DNA from: Hygrophila difformis
Taxonomy: Eukaryota; Streptophyta; Magnoliopsida; Lamiales; Acanthaceae
Direction of reading: 5' to 3'
DNA: 64,000 bases
Assembly (NCBI GenBank): GCA_030278955.1
Contig: JAOANR010000004.1
Span: 55,887,120 to 55,951,119 of the forward strand
Under the pieces are notes generated by a model, which was not told where the DNA came from, made no database searches, and was given only the letters and a program-made list of their open reading frames with translations. Shown one piece after another: positions 1-12,351 of the stretch. Position 1 is the first letter of the stretch. Every line of letters begins with the position of its first letter. Both the position numbers and the translations under genes were made by a program.

Positions 1-183
1 TTACCCGCCCTCCAGGTGGGAATGTGATTCCTACCTAAAACACCCAACATTCCCACCTCGGTGGGAATGTGAGATTCCCACATGAAACATGCCCCGAACC
101 AAACATGGGCATGTTTCATTCCCTACCTAAGATTCTCAATGAGAATCTCAGATCCCCGAACCAAACGCTCCGTTATAGTTTTA
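1..183. repeat. MITE-like end rich in GGGAATGTGA-type inverted motifs
   Basis: The first 170 bases hold several direct and inverted copies of a short motif (gggaatgtga and its complement cattcccac) and end in a segment reading ccgaaccaaacgctcc. Terminal segments of this kind are common in hAT-like plant MITEs. The left part is cut by the window edge, so class and boundaries are unknown. No coding potential is seen. Confidence 0.35.
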
Positions 184-445
184 TACTCCCTCTGTCCCAA
201 CTAACTTGTCTTGTTTGACTTCTGCACACAATTCAATGCACTTTTTTAACCGTTAATATCTCATAATATATACGACTAAAAATTATGTAAAGTATATTTT
301 CTAAAACTATACGATTAGACGAATCTAACAAGACCAAACTCGACTATTTTTCTCAAATATATTTTGCAATAAAATTCAGTCAAAGTGGAACAATGAACAG
401 TGTTAAAAAGTCAAACCAGACAAGTTTGCTGGGACGGAGGGAGTA
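184..445. mobile_element. Stowaway-like MITE, copy 1
   Basis: The element begins TACTCCCTCTGTCCC and ends GGGACGGAGGGAGTA. These are the terminal inverted repeats of the Stowaway (Tc1/mariner) MITE family, including the TA target dinucleotide. It is about 262 bp and AT-rich inside, with no coding capacity. The copy at 21969-22199 is closely related through most of its length. A partial, more diverged 3' half of the same family follows at about 460-568, ending in ggatggagggagta. Confidence 0.8.
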
Positions 446-996
446 ATATATATATATATGTTACATAATTTTTCATTGTATATATTTTGAGATATTAATG
501 ATTTAAAAAGTACATTGAATTGTGCAAAAATCAAACAAGATAAGTTAAATTGGATGGAGGGAGTAAAACAAAAATTATTTTATTAATTATTTTCATCTAT
601 TCAGGGATAGTCCATGGCTCCATGCTCAATTTAGGAAAGGAAATTTGAATTTGATTCTTGTTTTTTCTCGTAGCAATTATTGGTATGCTGCTTTGTTAAT
701 GGAGGTAAATGTTAAATTTTGTAGTGAAAGTAAAATTACCTCAAAGGGCAGGTTTCCATAAAAGTTTTAAAGAAATCAGCACTGTAATTAAATACTTTCA
801 CATTTGTAATTGGACAGTCTTTTCTCTTTTTTCAAAAAAAATGTATGAAAACTTTTTTATTCTACTTATTTAGTTGTTCTCTAGAAATTACGGACTGTTT
901 TTATGTTGTAATTTTGGAGCATCACTGTAAATATTATCATAGTTCGTAAATATTTAAAACAGCGTTAAATATTAACTCGGCAAGAGGCCAAGAGCA
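446..996. other. Intergenic, AT-rich; partial MITE only
   Basis: Apart from the partial Stowaway-like 3' half at about 460-568, this stretch is AT-rich intergenic DNA. I see no gene, RNA or regulatory element that can be supported. Confidence 0.5.
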
Positions 997-1260
997 TACT
1001 TCCTCCGTTCCCAAATATTGTTGACATTTGAAAAAAAGTTACTATTCACACACAGACTTCCACTTAAAGTTTTATTATAGTTATACAAATTAAAATATAG
1101 TCAAGTGAGATCTTGTTAGATTCGTCTCGTCGTGTAGTTTTTAAATATCAAACTTCTAGAATTTTTACTTATACCGAACTTAAGTTATTAATGATTTAAA
1201 ATGTGCATTGGACTGCGTGAAAAGTTGGTTTGTAATAAACATTTGAAAACGGAGGAAGTA
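997..1260. mobile_element. Stowaway-like MITE, copy 2 (different subfamily)
   Basis: It begins TACTTCCTCCGTTCCC and ends AAAACGGAGGAAGTA, so the terminal inverted repeats and TA ends are clear. It is about 264 bp. The interior differs from copy 1 and contains a segment related to the diverged copy at about 17576-17845 (both carry a 'gtcaagtg(a/g)gatc' stretch). It is non-coding. Confidence 0.75.
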
Positions 1261-2142
1261 TATAGCTTGAAATACCAATAGCCCTAAAAATAGAGAGACT
1301 CGAACTCGAATAATCTCTGAATATAGAACTTGTCACGTTTCAATCGACCAAATATAATCATAGTTTCTTATTTACCATCATATAATTAGATTTCATTAAT
1401 GGCCAGATCAACATACATAAAATATCTAATTTACCAAAAAACATACATATATAAAATATCTACAAAAGTGTAGATCAAGTTAGTATTAGTAAAGCCAAAA
1501 ATACAAACCTACCAATTCCTGTTAGTATTTAAGAAGCGAACATTTAAACCCAAACACTACTCGAAGTATCCAACTAAAACAAGAGCAGTTTCATGCTGTG
1601 GAATCACTCAAGCAAAGCCCAAAAATGGAGGCCAAGAAACTTTTTTCAAATTCCTCCTTCATTATGAACCAATGTATAAGCTTCTGTACAACAAACAACA
1701 CAATACCTGAAAATTTGAAATATATACTACAAACGAACTCAACCCCACACTCACTAGTAATAAAAACACACAAATCAGCTCTCTCATGACCTCACCTTCT
1801 GCATAAAAATAAAAATACAAATGTTTCCACACTTGCAAATGTTAAAGAAATCTGTTTGTGTCAAGAGTGTGTTGATCTAGGCCAAAATTTTGCAACAACA
1901 ATCTTTCGAAACCAACAATAAGAAGCAAATTCCATCCGGGAGATCTATGGGATCACTTTAACAATATATCTCTACATATATACCTGACAAGAATTAGTTT
2001 ACCTCTAATTTCTTTTCCCTGGAAGGTTTTGTTTCCGATGTTATACAGAGGGTGGGTTCATGGGTTGCCTTCTCGTGATTGTTGGGGTGCGACATTCAGA
2101 TTTTATCCAGGAAAATAAAAATGTGTCTTCACTAGTACCAAA
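1261..2142. other. Intergenic DNA and probable 3' UTR of the TPR/J gene
   Basis: No supported gene lies here. The part next to 2143 lies just downstream of the minus-strand stop codon of the TPR/J-domain gene, so some of it should be that gene's 3' UTR. Short ORFs on both strands have no recognisable protein features. Confidence 0.45.
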
Positions 2143-5100
2143 TTACCAATTGTAAGGATTTCTTTCAGAAAATCTGTTTGAGGTCCCAGATGATCTCCTT
2201 ATATCTTGCCAGTGTCTCCTATTGTTGTTTCTTTCATACATATTGTGAAAATCGGAATATACTTTAGAAAAGTTGCTGCTGTGGCCTCTGTGTGGTGTAT
2301 TCCGCATATCTTCTTCAATATCGTACTGTGAGCGCTGCAAGAGAAAAGTAAAGAACTGGCTAAGCAAATTATAAGATCATGAAATCATAATTGTTGTTCT
2401 AATGCGGAAGGAAATGCATGGGTACCATAAGGATATAAAAAATCCCCAGGCAAAAGTCTCAGATGCTCTTTTTTGCACAATAAGTACTTTTAGGCCATTT
2501 TAGTATTTTACATAAGTGAAATAGCCCAATAAATGTGTTTCGTTCCAATATATAAATATAAAATATTTATATTATATTATTGATATTATTTATACATGTG
2601 ATTATTGCTATATAATACTTCATAATTTATATATTTAGATAATATTATTATATATACTATATAGTAATATTAATATAAATAATTGTTTATATAGTATATT
2701 TTATATATAGTATATAGTATATATGTATATTATACTAATATTTTATAGTATAATGTTTTTAATCCAGTAATTAAATCAGAAAACAAAATAACACGCTTAT
2801 TGATTCAGGAATCAGCATTCAACACAATCAACAACCACAGCACTGAAACAAGTATAAGCATTAAGCAACATATCACTTATTCAAAAATAACAGCATCTCA
2901 TCCCACTTCACTAAGCTTGTCAAGACTCATCAATTGGGTAATTAAGTGAAGTCTTGTATTGTTGCCTTGTTGGAGTGAAAATATTCTTTCAACACTTATT
3001 TAGTTGATCCTTTCTCGTCAAGCCAAGCCATGCAATTGAGCTCAATCTCATTATCTTTAACATAAATCAAGCCAACCAAGTTTTAAAAATTCATTGGTCA
3101 CATAATTTCACAAAGATGTCATTGGTAATAAGTTGGTGATGATTAGTCTTCTCACAAATCAACATGATGAACTATACAGTTGAAACCTTGGTAACAATGT
3201 AAATGTCAAAATTAACCGAGAAATAATTTCATTGCCATTGAGGTACCATTACGTGTATTTCTTTATGTCACTCAGCATATTAACACAACTTGAATATTTT
3301 TTAGTCATCCAACTACAAGGAACTCCTCTAAAATGTGAACCTTCATGTAAATCACGTGGAAAACAGAGAAACATAAAGCAAAGAATCAATAATACCTTCG
3401 TAGGGTCTGAAAGTATAGCATATGCCTCTCCAATCATTTTGAAAAGCTTGTCTGCATCTTTATGCACCTCTTCTGCTATTTCCCTCCACATACCGTCATC
3501 AGCGTTTTCAGTTCGAACAAAAATTTGACCAGCCTACACCAATTTTAGATTAACCCTTCATACTTGAACCAAAGATCAAAGAAGCATGGAAGTAATAGAC
3601 TATAGACATAGAATTTATCAAGACCTTGTCTGGGTGATATTTTAAGGCAGCTTTCCTATAAGCCTTCTTAATTTCAGATGCTGCTGCTGATGGATCGACT
3701 CCCCTGGCAATCACAAAGCAATTGATCACTAATCTCAGCAGATGTTTACAAGAACATTTTTGAAACACAACACAAACACAAACATCAATAAAATTTAAAC
3801 AGTTAATAATTTCTATCCTTACAAAACTCTATAAGTACACCCTAGACACTCTAATACAGAATCCATCACCCAATCATGATATACAAAAAATCATCAAATC
3901 AAGAATATAACATATAAGTTGACTGTTTAGTTGATGATAATAATATACATTAATATCCAGTATTTCAGATTCAACACTCCACACAAGCTTCCAACCAAAT
4001 CAATTATTATCTGTGCAAAGATACAAATCCCCCTTTGCCTTCACCATCAGTAGTACCGTCTTCTCCCATAGATAACAAAAATAAACCATCACAATTATTA
4101 GAGCATTGCAGGTCTATGAGTGACATTCAGTGCAGACAGAAACTTCCTCCGCCCATTAGAACCATTAATCGATTTCCATCACGTTCAAAACATCAGGCAA
4201 TTCTGTTCGCCCATTCAAAAGAAGAAAACTTCATAGAAGAAATGAAGTAGAGCAGGGTTAAAATTTGGGGTTGGGAAATTGCTCTGAAAGTTGAGTCCTA
4301 CACAGAGACTACTATGATCTGTAGATTTTGAGCTTTAATGACATTTCTACCAAAGCAAGTTGTGCCACAGTCACACCAATTCAGTTCTATGAACACCTAC
4401 ACATCCTTCAAATTTCGACACACATTATCTAATAACTCCACAGCACTTGATTCATGTGCAAATGTTTGAGCTTTATACATTTATGAAAAGATTGAAGATC
4501 TAATTATTCTTAAATCTATTCTTTTTTATTTGTTGAAAATGTATTGATAAAATGCTTGTAACAATTGACTGAATAGCTCACTCACAGTCATGTAGTGTAC
4601 TTACAGAATGAGATAAACATTCAACGGGATCTCATTTCTAGCTGTTTCTTCCATTTCTAAAAGTTTAAGCCGAGCTTGTCTGAGCTCATTCAAATAATTC
4701 CGTTTTTCGGATGTTCCAGATTGATCAACCTTCTTGTCTACTTCTTTTGTAAGAAGAGAAGCAAGTTTCTGGAGATCTGAAACTGCTTGCTCATAATCTC
4801 TAATCATCTCATAGAGTGCCGCTCTTCGAGAGATTGCCTGCAGATTATTGGAGGGTGTCAAGCAATGAGATTCAACTACACCTATTAAACTGCCTAGACA
4901 CATACTCAGTTCTTCACAGCACAAAACAAAATGTGACGCATAATGTCAAAGTGGTCAGCTATCAGCACGAAACTTTAAAACTAACTGCAAGCAGTTGCTA
5001 GTTGTATGTACAGCAGCAAGTACAAATGGGAAGTCAACTAGATTTCGAGCAGTAATGAAACAATTTGCCCTGGCTAAAAATGTTTCAGAAGAAAACCTTA

Positions 5101-7186
5101 TGATAGTTTCGATCAAGGGCGATGGCAAGGCTGCAATCAGCAATTGCATCCACAATTTGGCCCATAGCCCTATGCGCAGCAGCACGGTTACAGAAACATA
5201 TTGCTGCAAAAGGACGTGATTCAACAGAGCATGATATAGCAGCTGTGTAATGTTCTACAGCCTCTGCGTATTTTCCTGATTTGTATGATTCATTTCCTGC
5301 AGCCTAAATAACAACACAGGTCAACCAGTACCATGGAATGAAACTGATCAATCTTTATCTTCATAATGAAATGGCAGGGAAGGAGAAAAGCATGATAATA
5401 CATGGAATACATATAAGGAACACATCACAATCAATAATTTCCAACAGGTTGCTATGAATCAAATAACTAATGCATTTATTGAAGAGGCTACTCCACATGT
5501 TTTGTTCAACGTGTATTCTACTTGACAAATTGACTGCTGGCACTACACTAATTAATTTCAGCACCACATACAAAAAAGTGTCAAGTTCACAATGATGCAA
5601 GTGTCACATGTGTTTTTTTAGATCATCTATATCATTGTTACACGTCAATGATGCATTTCCAATGCTTAGCAAGGTTAAATACTCATGTTTCCAACAGATT
5701 CATTGGTAACACTATATGACAGTGTACTATACAACCATTCTGCAAAAAAATTTAATATGTCACTTATCTCTTTCTAGCATTGAATATATTGCCTACATTA
5801 TGAAAGCCGTCAAAATAAAGATGTGACATAAAACAGTTCAAAGGCAATGAGCACAAATGGCAAGATAACTTATCAATGCAAGTGTCATAGCATATTGAGT
5901 ATAGTTAGATGTATGATATGACTGCACTTGCAACATAAATGATGTGAAGAAATTCGAGTTATCCACCAGAACCATATTCATCCAACAAACAAATGCAAGA
6001 TAGCTGCAATACAAAGAACTTAGAGGCACTTGAAAAATGTGTTCGGGTTTTTTAAGGAATTGGATTCATATCCAAGTCTCATGAAGGGATTCAGTTAAGA
6101 TTTGAATTATATGCCACAATTATGGGTTAGATAAAATCCATAACTCAAATTCTAAGGCATTAAATCTGATTACATTTCTGAATCATGGATTAAACACACG
6201 CCCCCTTAATAATTCAACGAAAACTAACCTTATGGTGTAACAACTCGTTTATAGTGCCAATCAGTGGAATCGTGGACTCAAGAGTCTTGTTTTCACTGCA
6301 GAAAAGTCAAGTTGGCAAGCAAACTTTAAGCACCAGAGTGTTGCAATAAATCGAAATTAAGGAATCAAGGGCGTTTTAGGGACAATCACGTTTATTGCAT
6401 TTACCATTCCGTGAGTAACATTGATTCCTCTTCTTTCTTTAGAAAACCAAGGGCTTCCTCAAATTTCCCTAAGTAGAAGTAGGACTTAAGGATCAGTGAC
6501 CAGCACCAGACCTTGAAGGAAGGAGCCCCTTTCAAGTCAAAACCACGAGGGTCCACTAAGAGGGATTTAACATCGGATAACTGAAAGTTTGACTCCACGA
6601 AACCACGAATTTGTTCACAGAACTGAATTAGCTCTTCATATTTCTTCAACTGTTGTTCAGAAAGGAGTTCGATACTTAGATTACACGCAAACAAATAACT
6701 AACAAAATAAAAGGCAAAGTACTCATTCCATTGTCATTTAAAAAAAAAAAGTGTGGGGTGTTTGGCAAAACATCTAAATTGAATCAGCTCATTTGTGAGA
6801 CAAAATAACTTAAAACAGTGTCCAATCAATGTTACTGTAACATTGAGACAAACTAATTTTTTGGAATTCGGCTTATTGTGGGCAAAAAGTTGGCCTAAAA
6901 AATGCCAAACAACTAATTTTGACTAATTTATTACTTACGTAATCAGCTAACAGCTAATTTACAAAACAGGGTCAGTATGTTTTAGTTTCAATTAACACAA
7001 ATCCTTACTGTAAGTAGAGCATCTGCTTTCATCTGAAGCAATTTTTCAGAATAAGTGCTTATCGTCAGTCCTTCTGAAATCACACCAATAGCACACTCTA
7101 TGTCACTTGATGTTTTCCGTGACAAGAGTTCACCAGCTTGCTTCATGCAGTCTGCAACTTTCTGGAAGGCATTTTTTAATTTAAAA

Positions 7187-7231
<45 letters not shown>

Positions 7232-8689
7232 CAACAATTTATTTGGTTACATGTAGTTAAAACTTAAAACATAAACTCACAAGGAAAAGAAAACAATACG
7301 TTATCAATAATTTAAGGCAGAACAATTGAAATTCTCGTCACCACAGCATTAATAGCACTTCTTCCGAAAAATCCAAAATTCCCATTTTCAACTACAATTC
7401 TTTGCATTGCACTATGTTCAATTGAAAATAATGAAAACTAAAAATGTGACTTAAGAGAAGTCTCTTACAACAGAGAATTTACAGAAGTTTCACCAAAAAA
7501 TTTGTAGGTCTGTAGAATGATTGTAATGAAGACATCACATATTTAAAATAGAGATTGAAAAGGATCATCAATGTGTAAACAGGAGTTTATATCCTTATTT
7601 CTTCCTTTCTTTCTTTTCTTATTTATTTATTTATTTCTTATTTACCACTGAGAAAAAAATGCTGCAAGATATCCAACCTCAATTTTGCCCAATAATGTTC
7701 CACATAGATCAGATTAATCTCAAGATATACAGCAGCTAGTCACCTGAATAATTGCATGATCATCATAACAAAGAAATAGCAAGAAACTTTGTGGTGAAGG
7801 TATGTACTTATTATACAAAGCAACTTTCAGTCTCTAATTCATGCATTGGTTTCATATCAAACTATCTACTAACCTTAGTCTATCCAAAAAAGTTCCAACT
7901 ATACATAATTACATCTAGCTTAGGAGAAACTCTAAGTCATCAACTTACAAAGAATGGAGAGCTAGGCTGTACTGCCCATGCATAAACCTCAAATTGTAAG
8001 GCTATGCATAAGCAAGATAGCAACATGTAAACACGTGAAAACTAAAGACTATTCCAGCTAAAGTTTACAAAAAGAAGTGATATAGCAATGTAGATTCAAT
8101 ACCTTTGTGTTTTCAAGGCCCTCGGAAGCTTCTACTAAAAGCTTCCGGTCCGCACAGACCTCAGCGCCAGCTTGCAAACATTTCATAAAATACAGTGTTG
8201 CATTCTCAAGTTCCCCTAGGGAAAGGTAACAACTGAAATATCAAATAGAAGTCATTAGAAATAGACCGAATCTTTTATATCAATAAAACACACAAGTATG
8301 TATGATTTATCATTTATGCTGTGGAAGGACAGGTTAGCACAATGAATAATTCAGCATGCCATACCTTGCAGCCCGAACTTGCGCCTTAAGGAAATTAGGA
8401 TCTATTGAAGAAGCTCTAAAGCAATCTCCTAATGCCTCTCTCAATCTCCCAAGCGACATCCGTGTTGCTGCACGGTTGCTATAGCACAACATTAGAGCCC
8501 GAAGACAGCTTCTAGAGGTTTCATTTTGGGAAATTAAACTAATTCCCTCAGTGTAACAATCTTCGGCTCTGGAGAAATCCGACTTTGCATAAGCTTGATT
8601 CCCCCTGGCATGAGCAACATCAGCAGCAAAACACAACAAAGAATAAATACGAAAATTCATTGATGGAGGTACTGAAGATTGGTAGAAGG

Positions 8690-8731
<42 letters not shown>

Positions 8732-10939
8732 CAATTCTGTAATTTTAGTTCATATCTTCTTTTTTTTTTTTCCTTTATTTCGCGGGGGGGGGGGGGGGGG
8801 GGGGGGGGGGGGCGTGCGGGGGGGTGCGGGGGGAATGGAACCATACCTCAATCTCCATTTTTCACAAGATTCCTGAACTGCAATGCTAGCATCTGTAGCA
8901 GATGCTTGCTTAGACCCCGGTTCTTTAACTTGCTCGGTCTTGTCTATTTTAGGACTTAAAAAGGTGGAAGTGGAATTATTTTTCTGACCTTGCTCAGGTG
9001 ATGACAACGAAATTCCAGAAAACTGAAATGGTGGCAAGTGTGACGATGTATACAAAGTATCGACACTTGGAGTGGAGTTGTATGAATCATGACCAACTTT
9101 GATTCTATTTTTCTTTTTTTGTATTCGTGTTGATGCTGAAAACTCGCTGACAGAAGAGGAAGAGGCAGCAAAGCTGAAGCTACCCTGCACCCTGTCTGTT
9201 AAACTTGTATCATACGTAAAGCAAGTCTCTCCATCATTATCTTGCCTGTCAATTTTTGAGCAGGAACTCACTTCAGTTTCTGCAGCGGTAACAAAGGAGT
9301 CAGTGCTGTATTCTAAATCATCAGCAGCAGATTTGAAGCTTTCAGTTTCAGCCCCTGAAACAATGTCCTCATCAGGACTCTCAACACTAATATCATTATC
9401 AAAACAATATGTAGGTTCTCCATCTTGTCCTTCATTACCCTTTACACCATATTCATTTACATGCAAGCCTTTTGTTGCAGAAATTAAAACATCATCGTCA
9501 ATTTCATTTGACAAGTTTGGGTATGCTCCACTAGTTTCATCAAAATGAGAAGATTCCTCAGAAGCCACGGATGTCTCTCTTGATAAAGTATCATTCGCTA
9601 GTGTTTCTTCATATGGAGAAAGATCCATGGGTGAATATTGTTCAGAAAACTCTGCATCATCTTGCAAGCTTTCCTGAAGGACAGATTCTTGCTGGAACTT
9701 GAATGGAATATGAGTAGGCTTCTTCCACTTCCCCTTCTTTTTCTTCAATCCACTGTCTTTAGCTGATTCCCTCTTCGTATCGACTCTTCTGTTTAGGCCA
9801 AATAATTTGTCCATCGTTGGATCTGGTGACATGAACTCCACGTGCCCAGGAACCACAGTATCCAACTTGCTTGTAAAACTAAACTCAACTTTCTTGTTAT
9901 CTAGGTCCACAGATGGCGTTTCAGTCCCCCTCCGACCTGGTTTGAAATGAATACCACCAGATGCAAACATCTGCGATGATCTCAAATTACTTTCATTGTT
10001 CAAACTCCCTTGAGCACCATTGTGATTGTTATTTAATCCAGCCTGAAACGTAAAACCTGAATTCAGAAATCCAGGAATATTTTGCAAATTTCGATCACCC
10101 ATTCCCTCCTTATCTTTCATAGTTTCTGCATGGACTGAACCAAAACGCAAGTCTGGTTCAGTTCTAAGGTGATAAGTGGTACTTCCAGCTACATTTGTTG
10201 TGTTCAAGTGTGATCGCTCGTTAGCATTATCAACATCTCTAGCATCATAAATCTTCTCATTCCTAGAAGTGTCCAACGGGTCTTTAATATTCAGATTTTT
10301 CATCTGGTTATGAAGCACATGACCCGTCCTCCCATCTAAAGACGCATCTGCACTTTTCTCATCACTGAATTTCCTGGAGCCTTTCAAATTCAAATCCTTG
10401 ATCTTAGCTGGAAGATCCTCCATACTCCCCCCATATGATTTATTAAAATGTTCCCTATCAATGTGCAAGCTGCTCATTTCAAAGGGCAATCCGCAATCAC
10501 CACTTCTAATGCCACGATTACCACCACCACCCCCACTGTTTACATTCATACTATCCGAATAAACCTTTTCACTCTCACTTTTCAATCTCCTCAACCTATC
10601 AGCTACAGTACCTGTTTCCAAATTGTTATCCACAACACTTTCACTAAATAAAGTACTGCTACTGACGCCACTTAAATTCGTACGACCACTATCATTTGAA
10701 CCAAACACAAATCCTCGATCCACATTCAATTCGAAAGGGGGTTTAGCACTGGCAAAACCTGAATTAACACGAGGGGCATCAAAGCCCAAATCTCCCACCC
10801 CGGGATCAACGACCGATTGCGATACCGACCTGGTTGAACTAGGGCGGTGGCCGGTTAGGGGTTTCCGGAGCTTGGCGAGACGCGGCGCACGGGAGACGCC
10901 AGCGGCGGGCTTGGAAGTAAAACCGAAATTGGGATCCAT
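2143..10939 (-). CDS. TPR and J-domain co-chaperone, TPR16-like
   Basis: Eleven minus-strand exons can be joined in one open frame of 1258 codons: 10939-8847, 8604-8365, 8232-8103, 7161-7009, 6649-6405, 6295-6229, 5303-5097, 4837-4605, 3703-3625, 3533-3396 and 2334-2143. Residues 1-697 are a low-complexity acidic region containing FxFG-like and lysine-rich patches. TPR helices follow at about 698-821 ([18 protein letters not shown] and the next repeats) and 977-1090 ([19 protein letters not shown]). A C-terminal J domain at about 1118-1200 has the HPD tripeptide in KYHPDK and then [13 protein letters not shown]. Plant proteins of this layout (Arabidopsis At5g12430 and At2g41520) are thought to be Hsp70/Hsp90 co-chaperones. 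The start ATG opens MDPNFGF, as expected for the family. The J domain is split between two exons and carries an insertion before the IGEAY helix. All splice sites are GT-AG. Confidence 0.93.
6755..6974. mobile_element. hAT-like MITE in an intron of the TPR/J gene
   Basis: This intron segment begins ggggtgtttggcaaaac and ends tttacaaaacagggtc, giving imperfect terminal inverted repeats of the 'CCTGTTTGG' kind. Its right half (caaacaactaattttgac, then cagctaacagctaattt) matches the right half of the element at about 53085-53335, so both are one MITE family. No TSD was established and it is non-coding. Confidence 0.5.
7187..7231. repeat. (AAT)n microsatellite, intronic
   Basis: About fifteen perfect AAT/ATA triplets lie in the intron between exons 3 and 4 of the TPR/J gene, just upstream of the acceptor at 7162-7163 in the gene's sense. 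Confidence 0.9.
8690..8846. repeat. Poly(A) and poly(G) tracts in intron 1 of the TPR/J gene
   Basis: On the plus strand an A-run of about 40 bases (8691-8730) is followed by a T-run (about 8760-8771) and a near-continuous G-rich run (about 8784-8833). In the gene's own sense these are C-runs and T-runs that start only about 15 bases after the exon 1 donor at 8846. Runs of this kind are prone to length errors, so the exact length should not be trusted. They also create spurious long ORFs in several frames. Confidence 0.85.
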
Positions 10940-11061
10940 TCAATCGGGGAACCCTGGGGAAACGATGCACGATGGATTGGTGAGGGAAGAGAAAATCTGA
11001 CCGTTAGAAGAGGAAGGCAGCGGGCCGGAGTCAACAAAGGCCGGCGACATAAGTCATCCAA

Positions 11062-11543
11062 TCCAAGGGCTGGCGTTGAACGACGAATAGTTGCCGTCGG
11101 ATTGTTTGTCAGGCCAGATTGGTAAGGAGAAGCTAATTAGAGATAGATTCATTTCTTGTTTGAGAACATCGCAGAGAAACTTGTGAATAGCGGTTAGTAT
11201 ATTTTTCCTTTTTTCCTTTTTCTTTATCTTTTTGCAATTTCTTAGAAGAAGAAAAATAAAATTTTGAAATTGATTTGAACTACTCTCAATAAATCTGATT
11301 TACAGAGAGTAATAATAGTAGTCACATTTTTAAATGTTCTGTTTTACTAATGACCTGCAGGGTTTTAGAGTGAACTATGCAGACATGTAAGTAAAGTATC
11401 CCTCCATTTGCTATTATTTTAATGAACTTATATAAAGAAATTAGTATAGTTTAGCAAATTTTGTTGTGTAGTTTAGAATATTAAATATTTATAATTTATA
11501 TATATAATTTGAATTATTAATGATTGAATTAGATAAAATAACA
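11062..11543. other. Upstream flank of the TPR/J gene; AT-rich
   Basis: This lies upstream of the minus-strand start at 10939 and should contain its 5' UTR and promoter. A sequence tatccctccatttgctattat at about 11397 looks like the end of a further decayed MITE. No TATA box or other site can be assigned with confidence. Confidence 0.4.
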
Positions 11544-12351
11544 TACTCCCTCTATTTTTTTAAATTTGTATCATTGGGAACATGCATACATATCGATGTA
11601 CATTTTCAATGATTAATAATTTAAATTGTATATAATTAAAAATTATAAAATATTGATATTCTAAAACTATAACCAAACGCAGTTGACCTGAGTGGTATGG
11701 TGCTCTGGCAGCTTAAGCAAAGGTTTCGGGTTCGAGCCTTTGTGTATACAGAATTCTGCTTTGGGAGAGGCAACCCTTCAATGCCCACCCGATCCTCGAG
11801 GGATTACTCTTGGTCCAATGTGGCCGGGGATACCCTGGTATTCACCTAAAAAAACTATAAGTTTAGAAAATGTGAATATGATGTGAATATAGTTCAACTA
11901 ATATGATGATATAAAATGTGAATATACTTGTTTTTATTATATAAGATTCAAAGTCTTTTGCTTAAATAGTTTTTGAATGCATGCAACAAAATTTAAAAGG
12001 AAAACATATAATATAATCATGTTGACATAATACTTCATAAAATAAATTATTTATACTGTTAGAAAACTAAATATATAGGGTTTGCTTTCATATCTAAAAT
12101 TATGAGAGCAACTGGAGAATAAATACCCTTTAACTATTCAAAATTAGAAAAAAAATATATATATATATATTTTTGCATTATTAAGGTTGTCTGGTATTTT
12201 TTGTAGAATGAGTTATTGTATTAAAGTGCAGTAAATAGTTGATGTGATATTTGCGTGAAGGAGTAAAAATTTTTTAAATAAGGAAATGTGACAATTGTAG
12301 TAGGACGAACCAAAATAAAAATGAGATATTTGAAATGGGACAAAGGGAGTA
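11544..12351. mobile_element. Stowaway-like MITE, copy 3, interrupted by a SINE
   Basis: It starts TACTCCCTCTATTTTTTT and ends GGGACAAAGGGAGTA, so it has MITE-type ends. At 808 bp it is far longer than the other copies (231-264 bp). Part of the excess is the SINE at 11673-11850. The rest is AT-rich and may include other insertions, so pairing these two ends as one element is an inference. Confidence 0.5.
11673..11850 (+). mobile_element. tRNA-derived SINE with a perfect 10-bp target-site duplication
   Basis: A 178-bp GC-richer insertion begins CCAAACGCAGTTGACC. It has an A-box-like GAGTGGTATGG near its start and a B-box GGGTTCGAGCC about 45 bases later, the spacing of an RNA polymerase III promoter derived from a tRNA. 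It is flanked on both sides by AAAACTATAA (11663-11672 and 11851-11860), a direct sign of target-primed insertion. A diverged, 3'-shortened copy lies at 23906-23997. SINEs have no coding capacity and depend on LINE machinery. Confidence 0.85.

Noticed and set aside
8585..8959. ORFs with poly-Lys, poly-Gly, poly-Phe or poly-Pro near the homopolymer runs
   Set aside because: They are products of the A- and G-runs inside intron 1. The TPR/J exon ends at 8847, so the poly-Pro tail in the unspliced frame is intronic.
11692..11886. 64-codon ORF over the SINE
   Set aside because: SINEs are non-coding and the ORF crosses the target-site duplication.
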